NCBI GenBank assembly: GCA_002347815.1
Contig: DDXV01000033.1
Location: 1-7,113 of the forward strand
Length of the DNA stretch: 7,113 nt
Source: Syntrophaceae bacterium UBA2251
Lineage (GTDB): Bacteria > Desulfobacterota > Syntrophia > Syntrophales > UBA2251
Direction: 5' to 3'
Position numbers and translations under genes: made by a program. Below the pieces are notes generated by a model that saw only the letters and a list, made by a program, of their open reading frames with translations, searched no databases and had not been told where the DNA came from. How positions within the stretch are numbered: the first letter of the stretch is position 1; each line of letters opens with the position of its first letter. Shown here piece after piece: positions 1 to 6,558 of this stretch.

Positions 1-55
1 ATTTTTCTGGGTGGTGGATCAAGGGGAACGGGTGTAAACCGGGCGTGAAAAACGG

Positions 56-83
56 TTGACATCTGGAGCAACGGTATTAAAAT
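56..83 (+). promoter_or_regulatory. sigma70-type promoter of the large activase/reductase gene
   Basis: A perfect -35 box TTGACA (56-61) is followed after 16 bases by TAAAAT (78-83), five of six matches to the -10 consensus. The predicted transcription start is near position 90, about 55 bases before the ATG at 145. This also argues against the TTG at 94 as start codon, because it would leave almost no leader. A 5-bp inverted repeat (37-41 with 53-57) overlaps the -35 box and could be an operator half-site pair, but it is too short to claim. Confidence 0.6.
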
Positions 84-144
84 CAGACTTCGCTTGTCAT
101 CGGTTTTTTCAATACGTGTTTCCGTAACGCTGCGGGTGAGAGGG

Positions 145-3100
145 ATGGACTATCAAACGGGGATCGATGTGGGGTCCACGACCGTCAAACTCGTGGTCTG
201 CGACGCCCGGGGATATTCCGTTCATGCGGATTACCGCCGTCATCGCACCCGGACCCGGGACACGCTGGCGGCCATGTTGGCGGACGCCCTCGCGCGCCTG
301 GGCGATCCGTCCACGACCGTGACCCTGACCGGTTCCGCCGGTCTCGGGCTCGCGGAGTCCAGCGGGCTGCCGTTCGTGCAGGAGGTGGTGGCGTCCACCC
401 GCCTTGTCCGGCGACGCTATCCCGAGGTGCGCACCCTGGTCGAAATCGGCGGAGAGGATTCGAAGATCGTCTATTTCGACGACCGGCACGGGCCCGATAT
501 CCGGATGAACGGGAGCTGCGCCGGTGGCACGGGGTCCTTCATCGAGCAGATGGCCGTGCTCCTGCATGTGTCCCTCGAAGAATTCGACCGTCTCGCGGGG
601 GCGGGAGGTGAGATCCACGCCATCGCCTCACGGTGCGGGGTCTTCGCGAAGACCGACATCCAGGCGCTTCTCAGCGGCAATGCCCGGCGCGAAGACGTGG
701 CCGCTTCCGTGTTCCATGCCGTGGTTCTGCAGGTCATGGCCACCCTGGCGCGGGGCGTGGACGTCCGGGCGAAGGTCCTGTTCGCCGGCGGTCCCCTGAC
801 GTTTTTCCCCCACCTGCGCCGGGCCTTTATCCGCCATCTGAACCTGGACGAGGCCGATGAGGTCGTCTGCGACCGTCCGGAACTCCTGACGGCCCTCGGC
901 GCGGCCCTCTATCACGCGGAGGGCCGGGGAGAAATCCGCCTCTCGGAGCTCCGGTCCAGGGTCGGAGCACCGGTTCGCCGGACGGCCGACGACGCGGGTG
1001 AAGGCTTGACCGTCCTGTTCCCCGATCCGGACGCCTATGCGGCCTGGGAGGCGGAACACGCCCGCCACCGGGTCCCCCGGGTCGTGCTGGGAGACCTGCG
1101 CGCGGTCGACTGTTATCTCGGGGTGGATGCGGGATCGACCACGACCAAGCTGGTGCTCATGGACGAAAAGGGGCGGGTCGCGCTTACGCACTACGCGAAC
1201 AACGACGGAGATCCCCTCGAGGCCGTCCGCCGGGGACTGGCCGACTTCCATCAGCGGTGTGCGCAGGCGAGACTGAGTCCGCGGATCGTGCGGACGGCCG
1301 TGACCGGATACGGGGAGGGCCTCATCCGCGCCGCCTTCGGGATCGACGACGGGATCGTGGAGACCCTGGCCCATACCCGCGCCGCCCGCACGTTTCTCCC
1401 CGAGGTTTCCTTCATCCTGGATATCGGCGGGCAGGACATGAAGGCCATGACCGTCCGGGACGGGCACGTCGCCGACCTCCAGATCAACGAGGCCTGCTCT
1501 TCCGGATGCGGGTCGTTTCTGGAAACCTTTGCCCGTTCGCTGGACCTGTCGGTGGACGCGTTCGCCCGTCTGGCCTGCGAAGCGCGACGACCCGTCGATC
1601 TCGGCACCCGCTGCACCGTCTTCATGAACTCCAAGGTGAAGCAGGCCCTGCGCGACGGCGCCACCGTCGCGGACATTTCCGCCGGCCTCGCCTATTCCGT
1701 CGTGAAGAACTCCCTCTACAAGGTCTTGAAGCTGAGGGACCCCGCCGTTCTCGGGGAGCGGATCTGCGTGCAGGGCGGGACGTTCCGCAATCCGGCGGTC
1801 CTGCGGGCCCTGGAGGTGCTGCTGGGGCGCCCCGTGGTCCGGGCCGATCTGTCCGAACTCATGGGCGCCTACGGTGCGGCGTTGACGGCCCGGCACCGTC
1901 AGCGCCTGACGCCGGCTCGCCGGAGCACTTTCGCCGGGCTGGACGTACAGCTCCCCGCGGGGGCCGTCCGGAAGAGCGGGCATCGGTGCCGCGGGTGTGA
2001 AAACCGCTGCCGGGTGACCACCCTTCGGTTTCCCAACGGGCGGCGGTACCAGACCGGGAACCGCTGCGAACGTCACGCCGCGCAGGGCGACGAGGCGGTC
2101 TCCCCGGGCGTGAATCTTTTCGAGGCGAAACTCCGGCTCCTATTCGACGTTCCCCCCGGGGCGGCCGCGCCGGGCCGGCCGACGTTCGGTCTGCCCCGGG
2201 CGCTCAACCTGTACGAGAACGCGCCGTTCTGGACCACCTTTCTCACGGACTGCGGATTCGGCGTCGTCCTGTCCGATCCCTCCAGCACGCCGCTGTTCGA
2301 AGCGGGGGTGGGCACGGTCATGTCGGACAACGTCTGCTTTCCCGCCAAGCTTGTGCACGGGCATATCCTGAACCTGCTCGGGAAGGGCGTGGAGCGTATC
2401 TTTTTCCCCCAGGTGGTGTACGAGCACCAGACGGACGCCCGCGCCGGGAACAGCTACAACTGCCCGGTGGTGACCGGTTATCCCGATGTGATCAAAAGCG
2501 CCATCGACCCGGCCGGCCGGCACGGCGTCCCCGTTGACAGCCCGGCGGTCAGCTTCCGGGACGCGGGCCTCCTCAAGCGGCAGCTCGCCGCCTTCGTCCG
2601 CCCCCTGGGTGTCGGGTCCCGTCAGGCGTTCCGGGCCGTGGACCACGCGCTTAAGGTGGCCCGGGAAAAGAAGCGCCTGCTGCAGGACCGGGCTGCCTCC
2701 ATCCTGGAGCAGGCGGAACGGGACGACCGGCTCGTCATCGTACTGGCGGGCCGGCCCTACCACGCCGATCCGCTCATCAATCACGGCATCCCCGAACTCC
2801 TCGCGTCCTGGGGGTGTGATGTGATCCCCGAGGACGTCCTGCCGCTCACGGAGGAGCACACGCTCGGCGACAGCAGGATCCTCACCCAATGGGGCTATGC
2901 CAACCGGATCCTCGCCGCGGCGAAGTTCGTCGTCGGCCGCCGCCGGGTGGAGATGGTTCAGATGACCTCCTTCGGCTGCGGGCTGGACGCCGTGATCGCC
3001 GACGAGGCCCGGGAGATCGCGCGCCGGGGGGGGAAGCTCCATACGATGATCAAGATGGACGAGATCACGAATCTGGGGGCCGTGAAGATCCGCCTGCGCT

Positions 3101-4443
3101 CCCTCCTGCAGGTCGAGGCGGAGCGCCGGGAGGAGGGCCGAAGCCCGGCGACCGTCATGCCGCCGGAGCGCCGGTACCGCGTCTCGGACCGGGAGCGGAC
3201 GATCCTCGTCCCCTGGTTTTCACCCTTCTACTCCCCGCTCCTGCCTGTCGTGTTCAAGTCCTTCGGGTACCGGTTCGAGGTCCTGCCGCCCCAGGAGCGC
3301 GGTGCGGTGGAGACGGGCTTGCGCTTCGTCAACAACGACATGTGCTATCCCGCGCTCATCGTGATCGGGGACATCGTCAACGCCTTCCATTCCGGCAGGC
3401 ACGATCCCTCGCGAACGGCGGTCCTGCTCACCCAGACATTCGGGCAGTGCCGCGCCTCCAATTACCTGCCGCTGCTGCGCAAGGCCCTGGATGCGGCCGG
3501 GTGCGAAGACGTGCCGATCCTGTCTTTTTCCACCCTCGACGGGCAGACCCCTCCCGGGTTCGACATCGACCGGAAAAAGCTCTTGCAGAAACTGTTCCTG
3601 ACGCTGATTTTTGCGGATGCCCTGGCCCGCCTGTACCTGGCGACCGTTGCCCGGGAGCGCACGCCCGGAGAGGCGACGCGCGTGCACGCCGCATCCCTCG
3701 AACGGATGGAGGAGGGCCTGGCGCAGGGCCGCTTTTCGGTGATGCTGCGCCTGCTGCGCGAGGCGGTCGCGGCCTTCAACGCGGTCCCCGTTCATGACAG
3801 GACATTGCCCGTCGTCGGGGTTCTGGGCGAGATTTTCGTCAAACACAACGCCTTTTCCAACCACCACGTGGTCTCCTGGCTCGTCGAACGCGGCGTGGAG
3901 GTGGTGACGCCGTCTCTGGCGGGCTTTTTCCTGCAGCACTTCATCAACGAGGACTTCAACCGCCGCGCCGCCCTCCGGCGGATGGGCGGCGCGGAACGCC
4001 TCACGCTCGCCCTCCTGGACCCCCTGATCCGCTTCCGTCTCCGGCAGGTGGAGGCGGTCCTGGAGGGGTTCCGCTACAATCGCCCCGCCCAGGATCTGCG
4101 CGAACTCGCCCGGGAAACCCGCCGGGCCATCAGTCTGGTCAACCAGGCGGGGGAGGGATGGCTCCTGACGGCGGAGATGATCGCCATGATCTCCCACGGC
4201 GTTCGACACATCGTGTGCCTGCAGCCCTTCGGGTGCCTGGCCAATCACATCACGGGCAAGGGGATCGAAAAGCGTCTGAGGGCCCTGTATCCGGACGTGA
4301 ATCTCCTCTTCCTCGACATGGACGCCGGGGCCAGCGAGATCAATGCCGTGAATCGGCTCCATCTTCTGCTCATGGCGGCGCATGAGGCCATGGGGACGAA
4401 CGACGGGTCCGTCCCGGTCAGGCGGGTGGCGGTCCATGCGTGA
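145..4443 (+). CDS. fused acyl-CoA dehydratase activase / ATP-dependent reductase (two BadF/HgdC ATPase domains + DUF2229 + HgdB-like domain)
   Basis: The product is 1432 residues, the usual size for the large fused 2-hydroxyglutaryl-CoA dehydratase activator-like proteins of anaerobes. Family members couple ATP hydrolysis to low-potential electron transfer through an Fe-S cluster. The substrate of this fused class is not established. Domain order: ASKHA ATPase 1 (about 1-260; DVGSTT at 8-13, GGEDSK near 102-107, cluster Cys C125 and C164); ATPase 2 (about 322-585; DAGSTTTK at 328-335, GGQDMK at 428-433, Cys C451 and C490, extra C455); a Cys-rich linker (C615, C618, C622, C641); a DUF2229-type domain (from about 681, with C731, C773, GRPYH near 870 and C945); and a COG3581/HgdB-like domain (about 1019-1420; C1067, C1102, C1364). 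No signal peptide or membrane segment is seen, so it is cytoplasmic. ATG 145 begins exactly where family members start (MDYQTGIDVG). Its ribosome site is poor (GAGAGGG directly adjacent); in-frame GTG 136 and TTG 94 are alternatives. The gene stands alone behind its own promoter. Confidence 0.93.
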   Translation: MDYQTGIDVGSTTVKLVVCDARGYSVHADYRRHRTRTRDTLAAMLADALARLGDPSTTVTLTGSAGLGLAESSGLPFVQEVVASTRLVRRRYPEVRTLVEIGGEDSKIVYFDDRHGPDIRMNGSCAGGTGSFIEQMAVLLHVSLEEFDRLAGAGGEIHAIASRCGVFAKTDIQALLSGNARREDVAASVFHAVVLQVMATLARGVDVRAKVLFAGGPLTFFPHLRRAFIRHLNLDEADEVVCDRPELLTALGAALYHAEGRGEIRLSELRSRVGAPVRRTADDAGEGLTVLFPDPDAYAAWEAEHARHRVPRVVLGDLRAVDCYLGVDAGSTTTKLVLMDEKGRVALTHYANNDGDPLEAVRRGLADFHQRCAQARLSPRIVRTAVTGYGEGLIRAAFGIDDGIVETLAHTRAARTFLPEVSFILDIGGQDMKAMTVRDGHVADLQINEACSSGCGSFLETFARSLDLSVDAFARLACEARRPVDLGTRCTVFMNSKVKQALRDGATVADISAGLAYSVVKNSLYKVLKLRDPAVLGERICVQGGTFRNPAVLRALEVLLGRPVVRADLSELMGAYGAALTARHRQRLTPARRSTFAGLDVQLPAGAVRKSGHRCRGCENRCRVTTLRFPNGRRYQTGNRCERHAAQGDEAVSPGVNLFEAKLRLLFDVPPGAAAPGRPTFGLPRALNLYENAPFWTTFLTDCGFGVVLSDPSSTPLFEAGVGTVMSDNVCFPAKLVHGHILNLLGKGVERIFFPQVVYEHQTDARAGNSYNCPVVTGYPDVIKSAIDPAGRHGVPVDSPAVSFRDAGLLKRQLAAFVRPLGVGSRQAFRAVDHALKVAREKKRLLQDRAASILEQAERDDRLVIVLAGRPYHADPLINHGIPELLASWGCDVIPEDVLPLTEEHTLGDSRILTQWGYANRILAAAKFVVGRRRVEMVQMTSFGCGLDAVIADEAREIARRGGKLHTMIKMDEITNLGAVKIRLRSLLQVEAERREEGRSPATVMPPERRYRVSDRERTILVPWFSPFYSPLLPVVFKSFGYRFEVLPPQERGAVETGLRFVNNDMCYPALIVIGDIVNAFHSGRHDPSRTAVLLTQTFGQCRASNYLPLLRKALDAAGCEDVPILSFSTLDGQTPPGFDIDRKKLLQKLFLTLIFADALARLYLATVARERTPGEATRVHAASLERMEEGLAQGRFSVMLRLLREAVAAFNAVPVHDRTLPVVGVLGEIFVKHNAFSNHHVVSWLVERGVEVVTPSLAGFFLQHFINEDFNRRAALRRMGGAERLTLALLDPLIRFRLRQVEAVLEGFRYNRPAQDLRELARETRRAISLVNQAGEGWLLTAEMIAMISHGVRHIVCLQPFGCLANHITGKGIEKRLRALYPDVNLLFLDMDAGASEINAVNRLHLLLMAAHEAMGTNDGSVPVRRVAVHA

Positions 4444-4492
4444 CCGTGGAGGCGTTTTGGCCGGGGTGCCGGCGCGGTCGGCGTGACCGGGT
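4444..4492. terminator. convergent intergenic gap with small hairpins; weak terminator candidate
   Basis: This 49-base gap separates the two convergent transcription units. It holds a perfect 5-bp stem with a four-base loop (4460-4473). A second hairpin (4487-4491 with 4498-4502) covers the stop codon of the minus-strand gene. TTTT lies at 4455-4458, on the wrong side for a plus-strand terminator, and reads AAAA on the minus strand. No clear Rho-independent terminator is therefore visible. Termination here may be Rho-dependent or rely on convergence. Confidence 0.25.
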
Positions 4493-5182
4493 TCAATCCC
4501 GGAAACGACGCAACAAGCCCCGGAGATGCTCCAGAAGCGGAGCGAGGTTTTCCCGCTTCACCCCATCGAAATCTTCCCGCATGAATTTTTTCAGGACTTC
4601 ATCCTTCTGGATCGCCCGGCCCACGGACACCAGGGCCCGGTCCCGGGCGCTCAGGTTCCGGTGAATCATGCGGCCGTGGAGGGGGAAATACCGGATGTCC
4701 TTCCGCATGTCCGCGGGCAGGCTGACGCTGTAGAGGGTCTGGAGCACGGGGTGATCCGGGGGTGTGCCGGACACGGTGTACAGGACCAGGGACTTTCCCC
4801 GGATGGCGGACCAGGACGAAACGATGAAAGGCGCCAGGACGATCCGGCCGGTGCGGATGGGACTGCCGAACACGATCACGTCGTACGGCCCGAAATCCGG
4901 CGTCGGACACGCTTCGAGATCCGCCATCGCGCTGGGGATCTCCCGGTGGATCCAGTCCGCGTACTGCTTCGTGCTGCCGTAGGTGCTCTGGTACAGGATC
5001 AGAACGCGTTCCGGGGATCCGCCGGGCGCCCGGATCGTCCCCGGACCCGCCGAGACGGTGCAGACGGGCGCCGGGGCGCAGGCGCACAGGGAAACCCCCG
5101 CCAGCAGCAGGAAGAGCCACCGGGCCCAGCGACGCTCACGGGCGGGCGGAGGTCTGAACGAAAGTGCCGGGATACGCCTCAC
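4493..5182 (-). CDS. predicted lipoprotein with a flavodoxin-like (HemG/Flavodoxin_5-type) domain
   Basis: The product is 229 residues if read from GTG 5182. An Arg-rich n-region and a hydrophobic stretch (LFLLLAGVSL) lead to a lipobox-like L-C-A-C ending at Cys35, so cleavage by signal peptidase II and lipid anchoring are predicted. A flavodoxin fold follows from about residue 58 to 220: beta strand RVLILY, then the FMN phosphate loop S-T-Y-G-S-T (66-71), then YDVIVFGSPIRTGR (about 100-113). The second motif resembles HemG-like protoporphyrinogen oxidase and other Flavodoxin_5 proteins. FMN binding is inferred. The start is uncertain. AAGGA (plus-strand 5194-5198) lies 11 bases before GTG 5182 and 8 bases before in-frame TTG 5185; ATG 5215 has no ribosome site and would give a long n-region. 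The start lies inside the upstream J-like/SPOR gene (47-base overlap), which suggests co-transcription and translational coupling. Cytoplasmic HemG function is unlikely if the signal is used. Confidence 0.82.
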   Translation of the reverse strand: MRRIPALSFRPPPARERRWARWLFLLLAGVSLCACAPAPVCTVSAGPGTIRAPGGSPERVLILYQSTYGSTKQYADWIHREIPSAMADLEACPTPDFGPYDVIVFGSPIRTGRIVLAPFIVSSWSAIRGKSLVLYTVSGTPPDHPVLQTLYSVSLPADMRKDIRYFPLHGRMIHRNLSARDRALVSVGRAIQKDEVLKKFMREDFDGVKRENLAPLLEHLRGLLRRFRD

Positions 5183-6173
5183 CAATCCGATGATCCTTGA
5201 GATACCGGAGGGCATCGTCGCGGTTTTCGAAACGCCCGACGAGAACCCGATGCCACGGTCCCTTTCCCTCAATGCGGATCGCTTCGACCCGCGCCGTCGG
5301 GTACTTCGTCCGCAGCGCACTCGCCTGCGCCTCGGCCTTCGCCTTTTCCGGATAGGCGCCGACCTGGATGCCGTAGCGCCCTTTGAACCCGGCATTGACG
5401 CGGGTTCGATCCGCCGCGGGCGCCGTCCCGATTCTGGGGGCGGGGGCGGGTTTTTCCCGGGGTATCGTGATAGCTTTCGCCGGCGGGGTCGGGACGGCGT
5501 GGGGTTCTGCCGGCGGCGCAACGACGACGGGTGCGGCGAACGGCGGAGGGGGTGCCGCCTGCTCGAGCGGTTCCGCCGGGGGAGCTGCCGCAGGGAGGGG
5601 CGGATCGAGCCACTGCCGGCCGTCGGAGTACTGGGCCCGGGACGTCAGACGGTTGATGCGGAGCGGATAGTCCTTTCCGTCCAGCCGGACGGTCTCGTAA
5701 TGATAGAGACCCGGCCACAGGAGAGCGAGGATCAGGAGGAGTCCGATCATCACGCCTGCGGCCGCCAGCCAGGAACGGCGCGAGACCGCGGACCCGAAAC
5801 GCGCCTTGGCGGTTTCCCGGGGAGGGACTTCGTCGTCCTCCGCGGGGGCCTCGTCGTCCCGGGCGGGATTCACGGGGACAGACAGGAGGGTGGGGGGCGG
5901 GTCGGTGCGGGGCGGATCTTCCGGCCCGGACATCTCGCGCGCCGCATGCAGAACGCGGAGCCTTTCATAGGCCTCCCGGACTTCCCTTTGCTTTTTTTCC
6001 GACGTCTCTTTCCAGGACTGGACGTGGGGGAAACGGTCCGGATCCCAGGCGGCGATCATTTTTTCGAAGGCGAAATGCAGCTCCGCCGGGGAGCAGTCGG
6101 GGTCGATCTGCAGGAGGTCGTAGTCTTGGGCCGGATCCTCCGGCCGCGGTGTTGGTGTCGGGTCTTCGGTCAT
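5136..6173 (-). CDS. J-like / transmembrane / SPOR domain protein
   Basis: The product is 345 residues. Residues about 17-75 resemble a DnaJ J-domain (DYDLLQIDPDCSPAEL, then a helix, then an E/K-rich helix). The catalytic HPD is replaced by D44-P45-D46 in AWDPDRFP, so stimulation of DnaK is not expected. An acidic, Pro-rich linker (about 80-120) precedes RR and a single membrane helix (about 135-153). Next come a short domain (about 157-190: ETVRLDGKDYPLRINRLT) and a long Pro/Ala-rich spacer (190-256). A C-terminal SPOR domain (about 265-342; YGIQVGAYPEKAKAEA, WHRVLVGRF) ends the protein. SPOR domains bind denuded septal peptidoglycan, so the inferred topology is N-terminus in the cytoplasm and SPOR in the periplasm. 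The start ATG 6173 is well supported by AAAGGAG seven bases upstream. The gene is first in a two-gene unit with the flavodoxin lipoprotein. A cell-division or envelope role is inference. Confidence 0.9.
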   Translation of the reverse strand: MTEDPTPTPRPEDPAQDYDLLQIDPDCSPAELHFAFEKMIAAWDPDRFPHVQSWKETSEKKQREVREAYERLRVLHAAREMSGPEDPPRTDPPPTLLSVPVNPARDDEAPAEDDEVPPRETAKARFGSAVSRRSWLAAAGVMIGLLLILALLWPGLYHYETVRLDGKDYPLRINRLTSRAQYSDGRQWLDPPLPAAAPPAEPLEQAAPPPPFAAPVVVAPPAEPHAVPTPPAKAITIPREKPAPAPRIGTAPAADRTRVNAGFKGRYGIQVGAYPEKAKAEAQASALRTKYPTARVEAIRIEGKGPWHRVLVGRFENRDDALRYLKDHRIGEAYPGTFVQTSARP

Positions 6174-6180
6174 AGAGGCG

Positions 6181-6187
6181 CTCCTTT
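6181..6187 (-). promoter_or_regulatory. strong ribosome binding site of the J-like/SPOR gene
   Basis: The minus strand reads AAAGGAG seven bases before ATG 6173. This fixes the start and excludes the longer in-frame extension upstream, which runs open to 6506 but crosses the promoter. Confidence 0.8.
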
Positions 6188-6202
6188 GCAGGCATCCAGG
6201 CG

Positions 6203-6216
6203 GGACCGGCCGGTCC
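6203..6216. repeat. 14-base perfect palindrome in the leader of the J-like/SPOR gene
   Basis: GGACCGGCCGGTCC is self-complementary and sits 30-43 bases upstream of ATG 6173, inside the transcribed leader. It could be an operator or a leader hairpin. In GC-rich DNA a palindrome of this length can also occur by chance, so function is not claimed. Confidence 0.3.
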
Positions 6217-6320
6217 GGGCGGCTTCTCTCATCGGGTGGGCACGAGCGGTCCGTCCCCTCTGCCGATCGGTCGCCGCATGCCGCGGTCGGAAAGCGGTGC
6301 CTTCCCCGCAGGCGGGGCCC

Positions 6321-6349
6321 ATTATCGTGGAAAGGGTTTTTCGTGTCAA
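6321..6349 (-). promoter_or_regulatory. sigma70-type promoter of the J-like/SPOR - flavodoxin unit
   Basis: On the minus strand TTGACA (6349-6344) is followed after exactly 17 bases by GATAAT (6326-6321), five of six matches to TATAAT. The predicted transcription start is near 6314, giving a leader of about 140 bases before ATG 6173. A GC-rich hairpin (6304-6317, CCCCGC/GCGGGG) lies right at the predicted start. The rest of the leader (6174-6303) holds no recognisable riboswitch or small gene. Confidence 0.7.
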
Positions 6350-6558
6350 TGAAATATCGGGGAAGGGCGATCGGAGCGTCCGACGCCGGCAGGGTGTCGC
6401 CGCGCGGGCGGGACAACGACGGCTGCACCGGCCAATCCAGATTCTGAATCGGTCGAGACCAGCTCGGTGGACGTGGAGTAGCGGATCTGCTCGGGGAGCC
6501 GGTCATGCGCGGCCAGCAGGGCCCTCTCGGCGCCCTTGCACTTGAGGTGCTTCCCCAG
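6346..6558 (-). pseudogene. fragment of an unidentified minus-strand gene
   Basis: Read on the minus strand, about 6558-6440 has the base pattern of a real high-GC gene. Over 37 codons I count 24, 17 and 35 G/C at positions one, two and three. It encodes a Lys/Glu-rich stretch (LQELGKHLKCKGAERALLAA, then RLPEQIRYSTSTEL). I do not recognise the family. Beyond about 6440 the coding-like pattern moves to another minus-strand frame (through PSLSRPRGD, PASDAPIALPRYF), which suggests a frameshift. In the first frame the stop is at 6346-6348, inside the -35 box of the downstream promoter. The upstream part of the gene is missing: at about 6559 it meets IS91-type sequence. Probably a disrupted gene remnant; the product is unknown. 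Confidence 0.45.

Noticed and set aside
94..144. TTG start at 94 adding 17 residues to the large reductase
   Set aside because: It lies about four bases from the predicted transcription start, and the extension resembles no family N-terminus. The known beginning (MDYQTGIDVG) is at ATG 145.
628..2076. Long open frame on the minus strand opposite the activase domains (similar ones at 2140-3042 and 3220-4437)
   Set aside because: Antisense shadows of a high-GC gene with clear family domains on the plus strand. The peptides are Gly/Pro/Arg-rich without recognisable motifs.
4481..4503. T-arm-like sequence GGTTCAATCCC, as in a tRNA 3' end or attachment site
   Set aside because: With a seven-base T-loop the stem mispairs after two base pairs. 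No acceptor, anticodon or D-arm surrounds it, and it lies on the last codons of the flavodoxin gene.
5383..5670. Gly/Ala-rich plus-strand peptide resembling a repeat protein
   Set aside because: It is the reverse reading of the Pro/Ala-rich linker of the SPOR protein.
6174..6506. In-frame N-terminal extension of the J-like/SPOR gene up to 6506
   Set aside because: It crosses the promoter and leader. ATG 6173 has a strong ribosome site directly upstream and starts just before the J-like domain.
4983..6545. 520-codon plus-strand open frame opposite the SPOR and flavodoxin genes
   Set aside because: The Arg/Gly-rich shadow has no domain. The minus strand encodes convincing SPOR, J-like and flavodoxin domains with a good ribosome site.
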